Source: Bacteroidota bacterium
GTDB lineage: Bacteria > Bacteroidota > Rhodothermia > Rhodothermales > UBA10348
Reading direction: 5' to 3'
Assembly (NCBI GenBank): GCA_018623785.1
Contig: JAAZVD010000131.1
Location: 1 to 5,431, forward strand
Length of the DNA: 5,431 nucleotides
A program made the translations under genes and the position numbers. Positions 5,330 to 5,431 of this stretch are shown piece after piece; the stretch's first letter is position 1; each line of letters starts with the position of its first letter. Under the pieces are notes generated by a model. The model was not told the DNA's origin and made no database searches. It saw nothing but the letters and a program-made list of their open reading frames with translations.

Positions 5330-5431
5330 ATGCCTACAGCCGGCGTCCTGCATACCGAAGCCATCGTCCTCAGGACCATCGATTACAGCGAAACGAGCCG
5401 TATCGTAACCCTGTTTTCGAAAGACCTGGGC
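5330..5431 (+). CDS. recO: DNA repair protein RecO, N-terminal 34 codons (3' end outside window)
   Basis: The frame opens at ATG 5330 and runs off the end of the window. The 34 visible residues show the RecO N-terminal OB-fold pattern: TEAIVLRTIDYSETSRIVTLFSKDLG, written here as TEAIVLR, then a D-Y-S-E turn and RIVTLF. RecO binds DNA and RecR and helps load RecA onto SSB-coated single strands in the RecFOR pathway. The zinc-finger and C-terminal helical parts are not in view, so intactness cannot be judged. The gene is divergent from the ComEA-like gene, with 218 nt between them, and has no clear Shine-Dalgarno site (the 10 nt before the ATG read TTTCTGCCGC-like pyrimidine-rich sequence ending in ATA). 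Confidence 0.9.
   Translation, partial: MPTAGVLHTEAIVLRTIDYSETSRIVTLFSKDLG

Noticed and set aside
1..5431. Defence island, toxin-antitoxin pair or mobile element
   Set aside because: CPBP proteases are sometimes labelled Abi and linked to bacteriocin immunity, but there is no partner toxin, bacteriocin, recombinase, terminal repeat or change of composition here.

Overview
The window looks like an ordinary chromosomal stretch from a moderately GC-rich Gram-negative bacterium. The Bacteroidota/Rhodothermota (Rhodothermales- or Balneolales-like) group is my best guess. The guess rests on the LemA plus TPM-domain pair, a LysM protein with an RlpA-like C-terminal barrel, a single-pass helix-hairpin-helix protein next to recO, and start codons that mostly lack a clear Shine-Dalgarno sequence. 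The phylum is inferred from gene style, not proven. I see no mobile element, CRISPR array, rRNA or tRNA.

Layout. From 1 to about 4518 everything reads on the + strand: the 3' end of lemA (its start lies before the window), a secreted TPM-domain protein with a glycine-rich tail, a small TPR protein, a secreted protein with three LysM domains and an RlpA-like domain, a CPBP (CAAX/Rce1-type) intramembrane protease, the HtpX M48 membrane protease, and an unrecognised 86-residue single-pass membrane protein. Gaps are short: 53 nt, 5 nt, an 11-nt overlap, 16 nt, 83 nt and 17 nt. The block could therefore be one transcript, or two with a break in the 83-nt gap before htpX. A convergent - strand gene follows at 4530-5111, encoding a membrane-anchored ComEA-like double helix-hairpin-helix protein. 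A 218-nt divergent intergenic region then leads into recO, of which only the first 34 codons are present.

How the genes fit together. The + strand block has a cell-envelope theme: LemA/TPM membrane proteins, a peptidoglycan-binding LysM/DPBB protein, and two unrelated membrane metalloproteases of the kinds that handle membrane-protein quality control or processing. The right end is about DNA: a ComEA-like DNA-binding protein (uptake or other DNA handling) and the recombination-repair factor RecO. No gene-free stretch exceeds 300 bases.

I did not find a convincing new biological system. The points most worth a second look are the altered catalytic position in the RlpA-like domain, the side-by-side Rce1-like and Ste24-like proteases with a small membrane protein behind them, and the long unassigned linker in the ComEA-like protein.
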